A stretch of 13,517 nt of DNA. It comes from Alphaproteobacteria bacterium (GTDB lineage Bacteria > Pseudomonadota > Alphaproteobacteria > Rickettsiales > Rickettsiaceae). This document shows, one piece after another, positions 7,074-13,517 of this stretch. Positions within the stretch are counted from its first letter, which is position 1; every line of letters begins with the position of its first letter. Under the pieces are notes generated by a model. The model saw only the letters and a list, made by a program, of their open reading frames with translations, did not search any database and had not been told where the DNA came from. Location: contig JAUIKA010000016.1 in the NCBI GenBank assembly GCA_030430995.1, forward strand, positions 1-13,517, read 5' to 3'. The translations under genes and the position numbers were made by a program.

Positions 7074-7502
7074 ATGAGTGATAAACCTGGGCTGTTAGAA
7101 GCAAAATGTTATATTGATGAATTAGATCTTGATTATATTACAGACAGATTATTAAGTCAGCAGGATATATTGAATCCTAAGTGGAGAAAAGCAGATATAG
7201 AACTAGCTATAGCCTATTATAAGAATTTTTTATTCTTAAAAAAGAAATATGAAGCAGAACATCCAAAGTTAGTACCATCCATAGAGATAGATGAGATTTG
7301 GCATCAACATATTTTGTATAGTAAACATTATATAAATGATTGCATGAATATTTTTGGTTACTATATGCATCATACTCCTGAAACTGTACCAATGTTAGAG
7401 ATAAATAAAAATATCTTTTACAAACAATTGAAGAAAAATTTTCAAGCTACTCAGGAGTTACATTTTAAAGAATTTAATGACTATATATATAAAATAATAT
7501 AG
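7074..7502 (+). CDS. GRDP-like protein with WHxH motif (glycine-rich-domain-containing-protein-like)
   Basis: This is a 142-residue soluble protein. It resembles the conserved core seen in the GRDP-like family (PF07173 type). A helix with YYKNFLFLKKKYEAEHP is followed by the signature PSIEIDEIWHQHILYSKHY (about residues 65-83), then NDCMNIFGYYMHHTPE. The conserved Asp-Glu-x-Trp-His-x-His and the later Met-His-His suggest a metal or substrate site, but no reaction is established for the bacterial members. It has no signal peptide, no membrane helix and no glycine-rich segment, so the plant-type name is only a label. The ATG at 7074 has no recognisable ribosome binding site. It is followed after 6 nt by a MATE-like transporter, which suggests the two work together. 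Family membership is my reading of the motif. Confidence 0.65.
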   Translation: MSDKPGLLEAKCYIDELDLDYITDRLLSQQDILNPKWRKADIELAIAYYKNFLFLKKKYEAEHPKLVPSIEIDEIWHQHILYSKHYINDCMNIFGYYMHHTPETVPMLEINKNIFYKQLKKNFQATQELHFKEFNDYIYKII

Positions 7503-7508
7503 CAAGAT

Positions 7509-8798
7509 ATGACAATAAAAGCTTTATTAAAGCTATCATTGCCTTTAATGGTTAGCAGAGGATTAAATAGATTTGTAACTCTAGCGATTGCCCTATGCCT
7601 ATTTTTTATTAGCCCAGAAGATGGTGCCAATATATATCTTATAATGTCTGTAGTTATTCCTATAAATTTCTTCCTTATATCTATAATTTTGGGTATGCAA
7701 AACTCTATATGTGTATATTTTGAAGAACATAAAGAGAGGCATCTAAAAATACTTTTTTTAAAGGGGCTAATTTTTATTACCATACTAAGTAATTCCTTTT
7801 TGGTAATATGCATATTTACGGCTAAATATATATTTTTCTCAGCTCCAGAAGAAATAGTGAAGTATTTTCAGATATTTGCAACCTCTATACCACTAATTTC
7901 ATTAAATGCATATTTTGGCAGCTATTTTCAAAGTATTCGTAAAGCAGAGCTTTCAGCGAGAATCAAGATTTTAGAAATATTGGCTCAAATAATAGCAATT
8001 GTAATTCTATGCATTTCATCAAATAGTTTTAATTATATAGAAATCATAATATACTCTAACATCTTTAGTAATCTGGTGCCATTAATAATGTATTTTATAC
8101 TATTAAAGAAACATGGCTTTGAAATTAAATATTTAATATCAAAGACAGTACGGACTAACAAGATATTTAATTCATCCATTATCTTTTCATTTAATATTCT
8201 AAGTTATAAATTCTTTTTTACTGCTGTTACCTTATTAATAACCAATTACTGCTATGAGCAGTATAAAACATATACAATTATGATTTTAATAGTATCTTGT
8301 ATAGAAATTCCTATAATAGGCATCATTAGCGCTGGTAACATAATAACCTCTCAGTTAATTAGTAAAAATAATTATAAAAATATATATTTATTTCTTATAA
8401 AAAATTTGGTGATAACAGCAGCTATGAGCATATTGATATCATTAATAGCTATAGCAGGTTTTATACTTACATATCATTACTATGAGATAGAAATTGCTAA
8501 TATTATATATACAAATATTTATAGCATTGTTATTTGCAGCTTAGGCTATAACTTATTGACCAATATAACTTTTCACCAAAATGTGCTATTTGATATGAAG
8601 TTTAATTTTTTTATATGCCTTATTTGTCTTCTTTTGCTCTTATGTATAATATGGTATCTATTGAATTTTCATTATTATAATAATATGATAGGAGATATAT
8701 TCTATGCTATAGGATACATAATGATATCAATTACAATCTTTATGTTTTACAGAGAAAAATATTTAATTAGAGATTTAATGAATAAACCTGCTATATAG
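7509..8798 (+). CDS. MATE-like multidrug/metabolite exporter
   Basis: This is a 429-residue integral membrane protein with about 12 hydrophobic helices, the layout of the MATE/MOP flippase superfamily. The first helix has LLKLSLPLMVSRGLNRFV, resembling the N-terminal repeat of MATE proteins. The segment ISLNAYFGSYFQSIRKAELSARI (about residues 133-155) matches the loop where MATE proteins carry a G-x-Q-G-like motif. There is no extra domain. MATE proteins usually export cationic drugs or metabolites by Na+ or H+ antiport; the substrate here cannot be told. The gene is among the most AT-rich of the window (22% GC in one 60-bp sample), which makes distant relationships harder to judge. It is probably co-transcribed with the GRDP-like gene. 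A polysaccharide-type flippase of the same superfamily is the main alternative. Confidence 0.7.
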   Translation: MTIKALLKLSLPLMVSRGLNRFVTLAIALCLFFISPEDGANIYLIMSVVIPINFFLISIILGMQNSICVYFEEHKERHLKILFLKGLIFITILSNSFLVICIFTAKYIFFSAPEEIVKYFQIFATSIPLISLNAYFGSYFQSIRKAELSARIKILEILAQIIAIVILCISSNSFNYIEIIIYSNIFSNLVPLIMYFILLKKHGFEIKYLISKTVRTNKIFNSSIIFSFNILSYKFFFTAVTLLITNYCYEQYKTYTIMILIVSCIEIPIIGIISAGNIITSQLISKNNYKNIYLFLIKNLVITAAMSILISLIAIAGFILTYHYYEIEIANIIYTNIYSIVICSLGYNLLTNITFHQNVLFDMKFNFFICLICLLLLLCIIWYLLNFHYYNNMIGDIFYAIGYIMISITIFMFYREKYLIRDLMNKPAI

Positions 8799-8991
8799 CA
8801 TAGCAGCGCAAGCTTAAGACCTTTGGTTATCAACAACCTTACACTATTTGGCTATAATACTGTGGAAAACTAAAAATAATTACATTAATACTGACTTTGT
8901 AATCTATATATCTATCGAGTAATGATATAACAACTCTATAAATCTGGAGAAAAAATGCCTTTAATTTACTTCTTTATCAATAGTTAATGCT
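8799..8991. other. Convergent intergenic region, MATE / atpG
   Basis: This gap of 193 bp lies between convergent 3' ends. A small dyad GGTT-ATCAAC-AACC lies near 8824-8837, too short to be a convincing terminator. TTATCAACA and TGTGGAAAA each differ by one base from a DnaA box, which is expected by chance at this composition. I see no RNA gene and no ORF of interest. Confidence 0.5.
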
Positions 8992-9828
8992 CTAATTAAG
9001 AGCTTCCATGCCAGATATAATCTCTATTAATTCAGTTGTAATAATTTGTTGACGCGCTCTATTCAATTGAAGAGTTACTTTATCTATCAGCTCTGTTGAA
9101 TTTTTTGTTGCAGCATCCATAGCAACCATAGTAGAGTTTTGCTCACTAATATAAGAAAGGCTCATAGCCATATTAATCTGAATAGTGATGTATTTTTTCA
9201 AAAGCAAATATATTATGTCCTTCCCTTCAATTACAAATTTATCCCCATTGTAATCTTCTTCTTGGCTAATTGGTAATATCTCCTTTATTGTAGGTTCACT
9301 CACAAGAAGATTTTTTGGATATAGAAATGCAACTGAAACACTTGTATAATCAAAATCCATAACCCTTTTATATATATATTCACTTATTGCCTCAGCAGAA
9401 GCTGGAATATTATCAATACTACTAGAGCATGAATATTGATTAATAAGGTCTAAACCTTGTTTTTTTGATATATAAGAATACATCTTTTTACCAATGCCTA
9501 TCACATCCGCATTTGATACATCTTTATATATCTTCCTTAGAAGCTGATTATTAATGCTACCACAGAACCCTTTGTCAGTACCGAATGCTATAACTAAAGA
9601 TTTTTTACTGCCGTTACCTCTATTGTATAGCTTTCTATATAATGGGTGATCTTCATCCAAATTAATATTTGAGAAAATTTCACTTATCACAGAATTTGCA
9701 GAATATATATCATATTTCTTAGCTTTATTACTCTTAGCAGATGCAACCATATTCATAACCTTGGTGATCTTCTGTATAGATTTTATGCTTTTTACACGGT
9801 CCCTTAGTCTTTTTAAATTTTGTGACAT
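8992..9828 (-). CDS. atpG: ATP synthase F1 gamma subunit
   Basis: This is the central rotor shaft of F1, linking proton flow through F0 to ATP formation in the alpha/beta hexamer. The 278-residue length is slightly short of the usual 285-300. The N-terminal helix (LKRLRDRVKSIKSIQKITK, then VMNMVASAK) and C-terminal helix (LNRARQQIITTELIEIISGMEAL) form the coiled-coil shaft and are well conserved. The middle has FGTDKGFCGSINNQL, the family's Rossmann-like domain motif. The striking point is position: alphaproteobacteria usually carry atpHAGDC together, but here the neighbours are fdxA upstream (2-nt gap) and an intergenic region downstream. The other F1 genes must lie elsewhere, as in bacteria with scattered ATP synthase genes. 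It is the last gene of the minus-strand asd-to-atpG cluster. Confidence 0.96.
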   Translation of the reverse strand: MSQNLKRLRDRVKSIKSIQKITKVMNMVASAKSNKAKKYDIYSANSVISEIFSNINLDEDHPLYRKLYNRGNGSKKSLVIAFGTDKGFCGSINNQLLRKIYKDVSNADVIGIGKKMYSYISKKQGLDLINQYSCSSSIDNIPASAEAISEYIYKRVMDFDYTSVSVAFLYPKNLLVSEPTIKEILPISQEEDYNGDKFVIEGKDIIYLLLKKYITIQINMAMSLSYISEQNSTMVAMDAATKNSTELIDKVTLQLNRARQQIITTELIEIISGMEALN

Positions 9829-9830
9829 TA

Positions 9831-10148
9831 TTATTTACCTATATATTTATCATATTTATTTTTTTCTCCATTATATTTATCTGCTCCATCCATAGGTTCC
9901 TTTGCAGAAGTGATCTTAGGCCACTTCTGAGAGAAATATTTTCCCCTTTCAAGCCATGAAATATTTTCCTCAGATTCTGGCTCTATTGCAGAAGCTGGGC
10001 ATTCCGCAACGCATACACCACAATCTATACAAACATCAGGATCTATAACCAGCATCTTCTCTCCTTCATGGAAACAATCAACAGGGCAAACAGTAACGCA
10101 ATCTGTATATTTACAATTTACACAAGCATCTGTAACTACATGGGCCAT
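9831..10148 (-). CDS. fdxA: Ferredoxin FdxA, 7Fe type
   Basis: This is a small soluble electron carrier of 105 residues with one [3Fe-4S] and one [4Fe-4S] cluster. Cysteines lie at 9, 12, 17, 21 and 25, in CVNCKYTDCVTVCPVDC, and at 40, 43, 46 and 50, in CIDCGVCVAECP. The order and the C-terminal tail (WLERGKYFSQKWP, then DGADKYNG) match the alphaproteobacterial FdxA/azotobacter ferredoxin I class rather than a simple 8Fe ferredoxin. Its physiological partner is not shown by context. It sits between pgeF (44-nt gap) and atpG (2-nt gap), the latter suggesting translational coupling. Confidence 0.95.
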   Translation of the reverse strand: MAHVVTDACVNCKYTDCVTVCPVDCFHEGEKMLVIDPDVCIDCGVCVAECPASAIEPESEENISWLERGKYFSQKWPKITSAKEPMDGADKYNGEKNKYDKYIGK

Positions 10149-10192
10149 AACTAATAATTCTTAAATATTTGATTATTATAACATATATAATG

Positions 10193-10840
10193 CTAGCTTA
10201 TACGCATAATAGCAAAGAACATTCTACCTTTTTCCTTCTTGCCATTATATACAGCCCTTCTGTGGCTATAATATAAACTAGGGTTTTGATATGTATCTTC
10301 TTTAGAATAGGAAACAACTGTTACTCCTAATTTATTCAAAAAGAATTTTACATAGCCTGAAAGGTCAAAAAAGAATTTCCCCTTCCTCTCATCTATAAAC
10401 ATACTATATTTTCTATCAAATTCAGCAAAACGTTGCATCATATCCGTTTGCACTTCATAATTCTGCTGTTGTATACTTGGCCCTATTGCAGCATATAAAT
10501 CCGGCCCCATAGCATCTATACAATTTAATATAATGCCAGAAGCAACACTTTTCCACCCGCAGTGCATAGCCCCTATAACACTACCGGTTTTATTAGTAAG
10601 TACAACGGGAACGCAATCCGCTACCTGAACAGCTATAGCTATATTTGGTTTTCTGGTGATTAATGCATCCGCAGTGGGGTGGGAATCAGAACTAACCTCA
10701 GAGACCGTAGCTCCATGGACTTGTTTAGCGGTTACTAAACTATCCGCACCCATAGTTTGTTTTATTAAAGATGTAGGAATCTTACCATCTTTATTCTCAT
10801 ACCCCTTATCAAAAAATATATATTTAACTTTATTATGCAT
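10193..10840 (-). CDS. pgeF: PgeF/YfiH multicopper-oxidase-fold (laccase-domain) protein
   Basis: The family, called laccase-domain or polyphenol oxidase in many annotations, includes E. coli PgeF, which removes wrongly incorporated L-serine from peptidoglycan precursors, and purine-nucleoside-processing FAMIN relatives. The 215-residue protein keeps the zinc site: His42 in KQVHGA, Cys76 in VADCVPVVL, and His93 in GAMHCGWKS. It also has AIGPSIQQQNYEV (118-130) and the C-terminal YYSHRR and GRMFFAIMR. The usual HAGW is HCGW here. The length is short of the typical 240-260, with the difference at the N-terminus. It starts 2 nt after the DciA-like gene. Either peptidoglycan editing or nucleoside metabolism is possible. 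The presence of rodA and asd in the window favours the cell-wall role. Confidence 0.9.
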   Translation of the reverse strand: MHNKVKYIFFDKGYENKDGKIPTSLIKQTMGADSLVTAKQVHGATVSEVSSDSHPTADALITRKPNIAIAVQVADCVPVVLTNKTGSVIGAMHCGWKSVASGIILNCIDAMGPDLYAAIGPSIQQQNYEVQTDMMQRFAEFDRKYSMFIDERKGKFFFDLSGYVKFFLNKLGVTVVSYSKEDTYQNPSLYYSHRRAVYNGKKEKGRMFFAIMRIS

Positions 10841-10842
10841 AT

Positions 10843-11145
10843 TTAATATACCAGCTTTGTTGAAATTTTATCTATTATAACCTCCTTGTTGCAGTAATCC
10901 CTGATATTATTTATAATATCGCCCTCCATTAAAGACACATGCATAGATATTGATGGATCCTTTGCTCCTATATATAGTTTTACCTTATCCTGATGAAATT
11001 CTTTATATTTTACTATCTTTAAAGGGAAACAATCCGGAGCAAAATCTGGCATTATATTATCCCAGTTATTTAATATAGCTATTAATTTTTTATTAGGCAT
11101 AAGCTCTTCCGTTATACCAAATATTAAATTTTTTATGTTACGCAT
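10843..11145 (-). CDS. DciA-like DUF721 protein
   Basis: DciA is the ancestral loader of the replicative helicase DnaB, used in bacteria that lack DnaC. The 100-residue protein has the compact N-terminal DUF721 domain. The motif LNNWDNIMPDFAPDCFPLKI (residues 25-44) corresponds to the family's W-x-x-IVG-x-x-(L/I)A-x-x-x-x-P pattern. A strand VKLYIGAKDPSISMHVSLME and helix DIINNIRDYCNKEVI complete the KH-like fold. The C-terminal extension seen in many DciA proteins is missing, as expected for alphaproteobacterial short forms. It begins 55 nt after asd and ends 2 nt before pgeF. Function is assigned from weak but consistent motif similarity. Confidence 0.7.
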   Translation of the reverse strand: MRNIKNLIFGITEELMPNKKLIAILNNWDNIMPDFAPDCFPLKIVKYKEFHQDKVKLYIGAKDPSISMHVSLMEGDIINNIRDYCNKEVIIDKISTKLVY

Positions 11146-11200
11146 AATACCAACTAATAGCCTATTATTTTATCATAAATTATCTACAGATAATAACAAT
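11146..11200. promoter_or_regulatory. asd/dciA gap with a palindrome
   Basis: Within this 55-nt gap TTATCT-AC-AGATAA (11180-11193) is a perfect 6-bp inverted repeat, 35 nt before the dciA-like start. It could be an operator or an accidental dyad. No terminator with a T-run is visible, so asd and dciA may be co-transcribed. Confidence 0.3.
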
Positions 11201-11700
11201 TTAGGGATGGAGAGAAATAATATATTCTAGTATTTTAATACTATTAAAAGCAGCGCCCCTAACAAGGTTATCAGCAACTAACCATAGATTAATAGCATTA
11301 GGAATTGAATTATCTGCCCTTACTCTTGAAATATATGTTTTATCACTTTCCGTGATATCCTGAGGAGTGAATATATCTTCATCTGAATATATGATTCTAT
11401 CATCCATAGATAAGGCATCTTTAATTACATCTATAGATTCACCCTCCATCATCTCTATATTAACAGATATACAATGCCCTATAAATGTAGGCACTCTAAC
11501 GCATGACGCTGAAACCCCTATATCACTATTAAATATTTTATTTAGCTCAAATGGAATTTTTTCTTCCTCTTCAGACTGCCCAGTCCCTGTATTAATTTTT
11601 CCTATAGAAGGTATAATATTAAAAGCTATTTCTTTCTGAAAAACTTCAGCTTCTAATTCAGAATATGAAAATTTTGCTAGTGAAAGCATCGGATCAGAAG
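11201..11700 (-). pseudogene. asd: Aspartate-semialdehyde dehydrogenase, C-terminal part only
   Basis: Asd reduces aspartyl phosphate to aspartate semialdehyde, on the route to diaminopimelate, lysine, threonine and methionine. Only the C-terminal part is present: KEIAFNIIPSIG, SASCVRVPTFIGHCISVNIE, ISRVRADNSIPNAINLWLVADNLVRGAAFNSIKILEYI. These match the dimerisation and substrate-binding region. The nucleotide-binding domain with GATGxVG, the catalytic-cysteine motif (NPNC type) and the YQxVSGAG loop are absent. The open frame continues to 11812, but beyond about 11660-11690 its translation no longer resembles the family and instead lies antisense to receptor coding sequence. The real gene is normally about 335-345 residues. 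The cut coincides with a change of base composition, so it is broken by a junction (assembly chimera or recombination) rather than by gradual decay. Confidence 0.85.
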
Positions 11701-11760
11701 CATTTTTTAATTTACCGCCAACAACAGCATTGCGCGATAATATCTCTTTTCTTTCTAAAT
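11655..11760. other. Sequence junction between two genomic backgrounds
   Basis: Left of this interval, minus-strand asd is recognisable to about 11660. Right of it, a plus-strand TonB-dependent receptor is recognisable from about 11760 (SGNIPNATAYG). Both genes lack their N-terminal parts at this point. GC content and ATA use change across it. The exact base cannot be fixed by eye, and I see no insertion-sequence end, tRNA or target duplication. Confidence 0.7.
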
Positions 11761-12260
11761 CTGGAAACATCCCAAATGCAACAGCATATGGAATTCGAGC
11801 AAACACCAGCATACGCTTAAGCTTTATTGGATTGCAAAATGCTGTTCTCGCTTTGAATTATGTTTATGATATCACAGAAGCCATAGATCAGTTTACAGGA
11901 AACAAAAGACCTTTTGATTGGCGTAGTCCACATACTTTTGGATTTAATTATCGTCATGATTTAAATGATTATGGCGTAAGTTATGGAATAAGTGGACAAG
12001 CACAAAGTAATCGCGAAAGCAATGATATTGACTATAACTGGGTAGCAGATCCCGTCATGTCATTAGAAGCATTTGTAGAATATACATTTAGTAATGGTAT
12101 TAAACTTCGCTTGGCTGGTGAAAATCTAAGGACAAAAAGATGGGATTCTGATTTTAATCGATATCAAGACCATATTCGTTTTAACGATTTTAATGGAATT
12201 CTAAGAAGGCTTGAAAAACAGGCAACAGAAATTGAATTTTCGGTACAAGCCACATTCTAA
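11700..12260 (+). pseudogene. TonB-dependent receptor, C-terminal fragment
   Basis: This is the end of an outer-membrane beta-barrel receptor that takes up siderophores or other large nutrients with energy from TonB. About 180 residues are present, covering the last strands of the barrel. SGNIPNATAYGIR, then LSFIGLQNAVLALNYVYD, then DQFTGNKRPFDWRSPHTFG match the pattern of alphaproteobacterial receptors (GNIGDA-x-x-YG, then a FTGE-like turn). The chain ends VQATF, with the terminal phenylalanine expected of an outer-membrane barrel. A TTG at 11730 is the first possible start, but it is not a true one, since signal peptide, plug domain and most of the barrel are missing. Codon use (mostly ATT/ATC for Ile) differs from the genes to the left. 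Confidence 0.8.
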
Positions 12261-12290
12261 CTTATTCACAAAATAGTTATTCATTTGTCA

Positions 12291-12320
12291 TTGTAACTTG
12301 TAACAATATAATATTATAAT
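12291..12320 (+). promoter_or_regulatory. Candidate promoter of the second TonB-dependent receptor
   Basis: TTGTAA (12291-12296) and TATAAT (12315-12320) are separated by 18 nt and lie 31 nt before the start codon. The -35 region overlaps a tandem repeat of the heptamer TTGTAAC (12291-12304), which could be a regulator site. Confidence 0.45.
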
Positions 12321-12350
12321 ATAACGGTAAATTTAAGGGGTTTAACATTG

Positions 12351-13517
12351 ATGTCGCGTAAAATTGGGATTGTGGGAAATACCCGTAATTTATCCATTAT
12401 CTTATTAACTACTGTTTTTTCATTTTCACTTGCGAGTGCGCAGGAAACTTCGAACGATAGTGAAGCGGCAACAGTTTCATATAATGCAGATTTTTTTACT
12501 GAATATGCGCCCGTAACCCTCGTTGATATGCTACAGCGCGTTCCCGGCGTTCAAGAAATTTTAAATCGCAACCGTCAACAAAGAAACTCGGGCGGCGGGG
12601 GTGCTAGCAGTCGTGGTGCACGCGGATTTGGATCTGGTGGTGACCAAATTTTAATCGATGGTAAAAGACTAGCCGGTAAAAGCAACAACATTGATGATAC
12701 CTTAGGACGCATTTCTGCAGAGCAAGTAGAAAGAATTGAACTGATCCGTGGCGCATCAAGTGGACTTGATGTTCAAAGTCAAGGTTTAGTGGTCAACATC
12801 ATTTTAAAAGAAGGCGCGTCTAATTCGACAACCTTCGTTCAAATGAAAAGCGAAGTCAAAGAAGGAAATAATCCCGGGTTTGAAGCCCTTATTTCACACA
12901 GTGGTGCTTTAGGGTCGATGGATTACACTTTGTCTGCGGCACGTACAAATAACAATAACTTCTTCACACGGGACGAACAATTCTTTGATGCCGCAGATGT
13001 AAATACTAATAACCGTTTAATCGATAGCAGCAGCAGCGAAAAGGGCTATAGATTTAACGGTAATGTTGATTATTCTTTTGAAAGCGGTTCCGTATTGCGC
13101 CTTAACGGACAATATGAGGGCGAAACAGAATTTCGCGATGATGCCCGTGATCAAACAGGAGATTCACCCGATTTCATTCGCTGGGTCAATGATGATTCAT
13201 CAAAAAATTGGGAAGTTGGCGGCGATTTCACTACAAAGTTAGGGTTTCTGGGGAATTTTAAAACTTTATTTGTGGTCAATCGCCGTGAAGAAGATGAAAA
13301 TGCTATTCGTTACCGCGACACCAATACCACACCATATATTTATACCCAAGATGATGAACTCGAAGTCAGAAAAGAAAAAATCATAAGGACTTCTCTGACA
13401 AATTCATTTGGAAGCAAACAAACTTTAGAATTTGGCGCGGAAGCGGCCATCAATACATTTGATAAGTCATTTGAAAGCATCAATAGAGATGCGCCAACAG
13501 ACCCTTTTGAACTTGCG
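12351..13517 (+). CDS. TonB-dependent receptor, N-terminal part (runs off window)
   Basis: This is a second outer-membrane receptor; 389 codons are visible and the frame is still open at the window end. A signal peptide covers residues 1-30 (RNLSIILLTTVFSFSLASA, cleavage before QE). The plug domain covers about 50-155: PVTLVDMLQRVPGVQEIL, then RGARGFGSGGDQILIDGKRL, then ISAEQVERIELIRGASSGLD. Barrel strands rich in Asn, Asp and Gly begin near residue 160. A Gly-rich insert (residues 80-84) sits in the plug. AAGGGG (12335-12340) is the ribosome binding site. A TTG immediately before the ATG is a possible alternative start. The plug resembles those of receptors from Caulobacterales/Hyphomonadaceae-type alphaproteobacteria. 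Such receptors are not expected in Rickettsiales. GC is about 50% in the plug-coding part. Confidence 0.9.
   Translation, partial: MSRKIGIVGNTRNLSIILLTTVFSFSLASAQETSNDSEAATVSYNADFFTEYAPVTLVDMLQRVPGVQEILNRNRQQRNSGGGGASSRGARGFGSGGDQILIDGKRLAGKSNNIDDTLGRISAEQVERIELIRGASSGLDVQSQGLVVNIILKEGASNSTTFVQMKSEVKEGNNPGFEALISHSGALGSMDYTLSAARTNNNNFFTRDEQFFDAADVNTNNRLIDSSSSEKGYRFNGNVDYSFESGSVLRLNGQYEGETEFRDDARDQTGDSPDFIRWVNDDSSKNWEVGGDFTTKLGFLGNFKTLFVVNRREEDENAIRYRDTNTTPYIYTQDDELEVRKEKIIRTSLTNSFGSKQTLEFGAEAAINTFDKSFESINRDAPTDPFELA

Noticed and set aside
8824..8837. Dyad GGTT-AACC as a terminator for the MATE gene
   Set aside because: The stem is only 4 bp and no T-run follows on either strand.
8824..8872. 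TTATCAACA and TGTGGAAAA as DnaA boxes of a replication origin
   Set aside because: Only two one-mismatch sites, no further cluster, and no typical origin neighbours (hemE, dnaA, parAB). Expected by chance in AT-rich DNA.
11640..11812. An asd reading frame extending to 11812, as if a complete shorter protein started there
   Set aside because: Residues 1-45 of that frame show no convincing Asd motif (no intact YQxVSGAG or catalytic-cysteine region), and the opposite strand reads clearly as TonB-dependent receptor.
1..13517. CRISPR array, insertion sequence, phage genes or toxin-antitoxin pair
   Set aside because: No spaced direct repeats, transposase, integrase or phage structural motifs were seen, and no small gene pair fits a toxin-antitoxin system.

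Overview
The window is mostly DNA of an AT-rich, reduced-genome alphaproteobacterium. It ends in about 1.8 kb of DNA that looks as if it comes from a different genome. In bases 1 to about 11,680, sampled gene segments run about 22-33% GC (up to about 43% in def), isoleucine is very often ATA, and gene spacing is tight. The gene set (SEDS protein RodA, CysS, a BON lipoprotein, Der, peptide deformylase, F1 gamma subunit, 7Fe ferredoxin, PgeF, DciA-like protein, aspartate-semialdehyde dehydrogenase) fits an intracellular, Rickettsiales-like bacterium. The genus cannot be fixed from the sequence alone.

Layout: (1) 37-2699, minus strand: an orphan membrane histidine kinase overlapping rodA by 7 nt. 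(2) 2718-5942, plus strand: a three-gene overlapping operon, cysS, BON lipoprotein, der. (3) 5943-6133: a convergent gap with a GC-richer, foldable patch. (4) 6134-6775, minus: def. (5) 6776-7073: a divergent gap with an (AAT)6 repeat, two hairpins and a possible 16-codon ORF. (6) 7074-8798, plus: a small WHxH-motif GRDP-like protein and a MATE-like membrane transporter, 6 nt apart. (7) 8992-11201 and beyond, minus: asd (broken), dciA-like, pgeF, fdxA and atpG, packed closely enough to be one operon.

Between about 11,655 and 11,760 the sequence changes abruptly. asd loses its N-terminal half there. The last part of a TonB-dependent receptor begins on the other strand, followed by the first 389 codons of a second receptor that runs off the window. 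GC and codon use change at the same place. The simplest reading is a contig chimera between an endosymbiont and a free-living or predatory proteobacterium; a true insertion is the alternative.

Functionally, several genes bear on the cell envelope: rodA (glycan polymerisation), asd (diaminopimelate precursor), pgeF (peptidoglycan editing), and the BON lipoprotein. This suggests the bacterium still makes some peptidoglycan. The least explained native part is the 6.88-8.80 kb block: repeat-spaced promoter candidate, mini-ORF, hairpin, GRDP-like protein and MATE exporter.
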